Positions 60,804-64,000 of a stretch of DNA of 64,000 nucleotides are shown here, piece by piece. Numbering within the stretch: the first letter of the stretch is position 1; each line of letters begins with the position of its first letter. The stretch spans positions 5,828,001 through 5,892,000 of the forward strand of contig NZ_CP080647.1 in NCBI RefSeq assembly GCF_019599145.1. Reading direction: 5' to 3'. This DNA comes from Streptomyces akebiae (GTDB taxonomy: Bacteria; Actinomycetota; Actinomycetes; Streptomycetales; Streptomycetaceae). Position numbers and translations under genes: made by a program. The notes beneath the pieces were generated by a model, which saw nothing but the letters and a program-made list of their open reading frames with translations, had not been told where the DNA came from and did no database searches.

Positions 60804-61424
60804 ATGAGCACTCCAGAGGGCCTCACGCGCAAGGGACTGGCCACCCGCGCCCGCATCGTCGAAGCCGCCGCAGAACTCGTCCTGGCGCGCGGCGTGAACG
60901 CGACGACGCTCGAAGATGTCCGAGCTGCGACGAGGACGAGCAGGAGTCAGCTCTTCCACTACTTCCCCGAAGGCAAGCCCGACCTCGTCAGCGCACTCGC
61001 GGGCTGGCAGGCCGCGAGGCTGCTGGACGCGCAACGGCCCTCCCTGGAGGAACTCGACTCCTGGGAGGCGTGGCAGAAGTGGCGCGAGGCGATCACGGCC
61101 TACTACAGGGCGCAGCCCTACTGGGGCTGCCCCATCGGCTCGATGGTCAATGAGCTCGCCGGCGGCCACGACCAGGTCGCCGCGGCAGCCCAGGAAGCGA
61201 TGGCGGACTGGCAGCGCCTGCTCCAGACCGGGACCGAGCGCATGATCACTGCGGGCCTGCTGCGGGCCGACACCGATCCGCAGCGGCTCGCCCGCTCGAT
61301 TCTCGCGATTCTGCAAGGGGGGCTGCTGATGACGAAGACGACCCGCAGCGAAGAGCCGCTCCTCGACGCACTCGACACGATCTTCCTCACCTTGCGAGCA
61401 CACGCCGTCGAGCCGCCACGCTGA
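60804..61424 (+). CDS. TetR-family repressor
   Basis: A 206-residue regulator. HTH at residues 12-58 (RARIVEAAAELVLARGVNAT, LEDVRAATRTSRSQLFHYF). The ligand domain carries the TetR_C-type YWGCPIGSMVNELAGG of AcrR/YcdC-like regulators, which often respond to aldehydes or short-chain oxidants. Divergent from the aldehyde dehydrogenase gene, which it probably controls through the 60745 palindrome. Confidence 0.9.
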   Translation: MSTPEGLTRKGLATRARIVEAAAELVLARGVNATTLEDVRAATRTSRSQLFHYFPEGKPDLVSALAGWQAARLLDAQRPSLEELDSWEAWQKWREAITAYYRAQPYWGCPIGSMVNELAGGHDQVAAAAQEAMADWQRLLQTGTERMITAGLLRADTDPQRLARSILAILQGGLLMTKTTRSEEPLLDALDTIFLTLRAHAVEPPR

Positions 61425-61625
61425 GGGCGGCGGTCTCGAGCGGTGGTCGGGCTCCGGAGCCGGTGCCGGTCGGCTGGACACGCCTGCTGTGTGTCGTGAA
61501 CCGGATAGGCGTCCGAGTGTGCGGAACTCTCCTCGGCGGGCGTCGGCCGACGCTGCGGGCAAGACCCCTCGGTCACTGCGGTCGCGGACACCGTCAGGAG
61601 GCCCGAGGGGTGTTCGTCACTTGCC

Positions 61626-62570
61626 TCATGCGCCGAGGCCGCGGCGCAGTGCGGCGAGCATGTCGGCGAGTACGCGTGTGCCCACCGCGGATTCAGGGAT
61701 GAGGCCTCCGTGCAGAACTCCTGGGTAGAGGACGAGTTCGGTGGGGACGTCGGCGTGTGCGAGGCGCTGGGCGTAGTCGATGTCCTCGTCGCGGAACGGG
61801 TCGTACTGGCAGGCGGAGACGAACGCGGGAGGCAGTCCGGACAGGTCCTGGGCGCGGGCGGGCGCGGCGTAGGCCGAAACCTCGGCGGTGCCCCGGCGTC
61901 CCTCGCCGAGGTAGCAGTCCCAACTTACCTGCGTTGCACGGCTGTTCCACAGCGGTACGTCATCGTACGTGCGCATCGACGGCGTTTGGAGGCGGTCGTC
62001 GAGTTCGGGGACGCCCAGGTACTGGAAGCACGGCGTGGGCCCGCCGCGGTCACGGGCCAGGAGCGTCACCGCGGCGGCGAGGCCGCCGCCCGCGCTCTCC
62101 CCGGCGATCCCGAGGCGGTGGGGGTCGATGCCCAGTTCGTTCGCCGACTTCGCGGTCCATGCCAGGGCTGCGTAGCAGTCCTCCAGCCCGGCGGGGAAGG
62201 GGTGTTCCGGGGCGAGCCGGTACTCGACGGAGACCACGACAGTGCCGACCTCCGCGGCGATGCGGGTGGCGGTGGCGTCGAACTGCTCGACACTGCCCAT
62301 GATGAATCCGCCGCCGTGGATGAACAGCAGGCCGGGCAGCAGGCCGTCGTGCTCCGCGGGACGGTAGACGCGGACCAACACGTCGGGTGCGCCGTCGGGC
62401 CCGGGGACGGTGACGTCGGCGGTGCTGATCGGGATGTCCGGCTCGTAGACCGGCAGGCCGCCTCGGACCGCTGCCTCGCCCATTGCTCGTAGCTCATGGA
62501 AGTCGGCGAACGGCCCGTTGGGGAACAGGTCGAGCCAGGGTGCGATCTCGGGGTCGTACGCGTAGGTCAT
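61626..62570 (-). CDS. HSL-type alpha/beta-hydrolase (esterase/lipase)
   Basis: A 314-residue cytoplasmic esterase with the HGGG oxyanion motif (LLFIHGGGFIMGS, about residues 83-95), nucleophile GESAGGG (about 157-163), acid Asp in ACQYDPFRDED and His in VLHGG, a complete hormone-sensitive-lipase set. The ATG at 62570 follows AAGGAGG. Role in cleaving short acyl esters fits the catabolic setting. Confidence 0.9.
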   Translation of the reverse strand: MTYAYDPEIAPWLDLFPNGPFADFHELRAMGEAAVRGGLPVYEPDIPISTADVTVPGPDGAPDVLVRVYRPAEHDGLLPGLLFIHGGGFIMGSVEQFDATATRIAAEVGTVVVSVEYRLAPEHPFPAGLEDCYAALAWTAKSANELGIDPHRLGIAGESAGGGLAAAVTLLARDRGGPTPCFQYLGVPELDDRLQTPSMRTYDDVPLWNSRATQVSWDCYLGEGRRGTAEVSAYAAPARAQDLSGLPPAFVSACQYDPFRDEDIDYAQRLAHADVPTELVLYPGVLHGGLIPESAVGTRVLADMLAALRRGLGA

Positions 62571-63016
62571 GAAGCCTCCTTGGCGAGGTCGGGCGAGGTC
62601 GGGCGAGGATCCGGTGAGCGCGGCGTGAGCGACCTCGCAGGGCCCGGTGTCGCGGCATCGGTGCTCGGTGAGTGCACCGATGTGACGGGCGCCCGCTGCC
62701 GGACGGTGACCAGGGTCTTCACCTGCCGACGTCGGGGCGTCGTGGGCGATGGACGACACCCGGACCAGTCCCAGCGCGATGGATGCGAGGACGGGCAGCA
62801 CAGCGTGGACGGCGCCGGCTGCGCGGTGCAGCTCAAGTAAGGCGGTGCGCTTGATGACGCCGATCAGCGCACCAGCGGAGACATACGTCCCCACCGCAGG
62901 CGTCGGGAGGAGTGAACGCGGCGGGACCCTCTTTCGGACCGCGCCGCCGCAGCGTCAAGCGCGATGGCGCGATCCGGCTCCGGCGAAGGAGGAGAGGACG
63001 GAGCCCTGGTGCGATC
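62571..63016. other. Intergenic, no gene seen
   Basis: About 445 bases with GGTCGGGCGAG direct repeats at 62583-62610 and no supported gene. Confidence 0.5.
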
Positions 63017-63691
63017 TCAGAGGCTGAAGACGAGTTCGGCCTGGTTGCGCTTGGTGGTGTGCAGCTCCCAGTAGACCGGGGAGATCTCCTCGGGCTGGGC
63101 GGTCGGGAAGCCGGGGACGGCCGGCGTGCCGATCGACACGTCGATGCCGACGTGGGCGGCCTGGACGCCGGTGCCGTCCAGCTCCTTGTGGAGGTTGATC
63201 GCCCAGTTGCGCAGCGCGGCGGCGGCGGCGTTGACGTTGCCGACCTGCGGCACGGGATCGATGGAGCCCGCGCCGGTGGTGTAGAGCAGCGTGCCCGCGT
63301 CGGCTTCCCGCATCGCCGGCAGCACCGCCTTGGTGGCGGTGATGGCGCCGTAGAGCTGGAACTCGATCTCGTGCTGCACCTGGGCCGGTTCGGCCTCGGC
63401 CGGGGTGGCCAGCGTGGTGGCGAGGCCCGCGACCGGGGAGTACTCCAGGACGTCGATGCTGCCGAACCTCGCGGCGGCGTCCTTGAGGGCCTGGGTGAGG
63501 GCGTCGCGGTCGAGGACGTCGGCGGGGAAGGCGGCGGCGGTGATGCCCTCGGTGGTGAGCCTGCCGACGAGATCGTCGAGCTTGGCGCGGTTGCGGGAGA
63601 TCAGGGCGACGTCCAGGCCCTGGGAGCCGAAGGTGCGGGCGATGGCCAGACCCAGCTGGGGGCCGGCTCCGATGATGGCGATGCTGGTCAC
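63017..63691 (-). CDS. SDR-fold protein lacking the catalytic YxxxK (paralogue of 50389 gene)
   Basis: A 224-residue Rossmann protein with GAGPQLGLAIARTFGSQGLD at the cofactor site. The catalytic segment reads GNVNAAAAALRNW, again without Tyr or Lys. Sequence and order of motifs match the protein at 50389-51099 along the full length; that one has a ten-residue insertion. The GTG at 63691 follows AAAGGA. Divergent from the TetR gene at 63835 and probably repressed by it. Confidence 0.87.
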   Translation of the reverse strand: MTSIAIIGAGPQLGLAIARTFGSQGLDVALISRNRAKLDDLVGRLTTEGITAAAFPADVLDRDALTQALKDAAARFGSIDVLEYSPVAGLATTLATPAEAEPAQVQHEIEFQLYGAITATKAVLPAMREADAGTLLYTTGAGSIDPVPQVGNVNAAAAALRNWAINLHKELDGTGVQAAHVGIDVSIGTPAVPGFPTAQPEEISPVYWELHTTKRNQAELVFSL

Positions 63692-63730
63692 AGCGATCCT
63701 TTCCTGAGCTGGTCGAAGGAGCAGGTATTC

Positions 63731-63815
63731 GGATAGGTCTATCCATATCGAGATCCGGATAGGTCTTTCCGGTTCACTGTCGCCACTGTATCACCGAAAA
63801 TGGATAGGGCAATCC
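63731..63815. promoter_or_regulatory. Three GGATAG-type operator copies in the SDR/TetR spacer
   Basis: GGATAGGTCTATCC (63731-63744, a perfect GGATAG-GT-CTATCC palindrome), GGATAGGTCTTTCC (63757-63770) and GGATAGGGCAATCC (63802-63815). Three related 14-mers in 85 bases between divergent genes are the expected binding array for the TetR protein encoded at 63835. Confidence 0.8.
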
Positions 63816-63834
63816 GATTGCTAGACTCCCGGGT

Positions 63835-64000
63835 ATGACCCCTGGCCCCCAGCGTCCCGACGGCCCTGCCGCCCAACCCTTGCGCAGCGATGCCGAGCGC
63901 AACCGTGAGCGGATCGCCGCCGCTGCCCGCAAGGTGTTCGCGCGTGACGGTCTGGGTGCCTCGATGGCCTCCGTGGCCCGTGAGGCGGGGGTGGGGATCG
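63835..64000 (+). CDS. TetR-family repressor (N-terminus; continues outside window)
   Basis: Visible 55 codons begin MTPGPQRPDG and contain the HTH start (AERNRERIAAAARKVFARDG, LGASMASVAREAGVG), very close to the regulator at 48628. Cut by the window end. It probably controls the divergent SDR gene. Confidence 0.88.
   Translation, partial: MTPGPQRPDGPAAQPLRSDAERNRERIAAAARKVFARDGLGASMASVAREAGVGI

Noticed and set aside
62571..63016. N-terminal extension of the esterase gene
   Set aside because: The ATG at 62570 has AAGGAGG directly upstream and starts at the usual family position; upstream codons lack coding character.

Overview
The window is very GC-rich, with almost only G or C at third codon positions, frequent GTG starts with GGAGG-type ribosome sites, and families typical of the genus (DUF5753-type XRE regulators, GPP34, Clp-N proteins, sigma factors with fused domains, MmpS). 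This points to a Streptomyces or close relative, probably from the variable part of the chromosome. No plasmid or phage backbone is visible.

1-18.2 kb is mostly ordinary chromosome: an XRE/DUF5753 regulator (cut by the window edge), a GPP34 phosphoprotein, a membrane D-Ala-D-Ala carboxypeptidase with a huge acidic N-terminal tail, a polytopic membrane protein, MerR and ArsR-type regulators around a glutathione peroxidase and an MFS exporter, a three-gene overlapping operon built around an XRE-sigma fusion, a lipoprotein hydrolase, the internally deleted remains of an ArnT-like glycosyltransferase, and a Clp-N protein. The gap at 534-1119 holds a perfect 50-bp palindrome among tandem repeats.

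18.2-47.9 kb looks like a stack of integrative elements beside an intact tRNA-Arg(CCU) gene on the minus strand at 47861-47933. Four further copies of the tRNA 3' half lie at about 18250, 24778, 31265 and 33076. The copy farthest from the tRNA is the most decayed, which fits serial insertion at one site with older elements pushed away. Segment A carries an MFS pump, a LigM-type O-demethylase, a two-headed Lrp regulator and a truncated tyrosine integrase whose catalytic Tyr is Asp. Segment B carries a Uma2 nuclease and the most interesting operon: an NrtR-like NUDIX regulator, an MTA/SAH-nucleosidase-type enzyme and a 659-residue membrane protein. The last two share a short beta-type motif (STVGI-x-A...V..S.VY) at the nucleosidase's C-terminal side and at the membrane protein's N-terminus, as expected for a prion/RHIM-like signalling pair. 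I propose this as a candidate undescribed conflict (anti-phage or cell-suicide) system. Segment C is a single AAA ATPase. Segment D begins with toxin-gene debris, then carries an XRE/ECF-sigma pair, an MmpS protein, a copper cluster (double-cupredoxin beta-propeller protein, multicopper oxidase, YcnI, CopC-CopD), a frameshifted IS630-derived gene and a lytic transglycosylase.

48.6-64 kb is a TetR-controlled redox and catabolic region with repeated family members: TetR regulators, three quinone-oxidoreductase-like MDR enzymes, two SDR proteins lacking the YxxxK motif, DoxX, NmrA-like, LLM flavin enzyme, catechol 1,2-dioxygenase with an NTF2-like partner, aldehyde dehydrogenase and an HSL-type esterase. 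Internal duplications are visible: a 130-bp direct repeat brackets one oxidoreductase gene, and a TetR promoter with GGATAG operators exists both in working form (63.7 kb) and as a decayed copy (57.6 kb).
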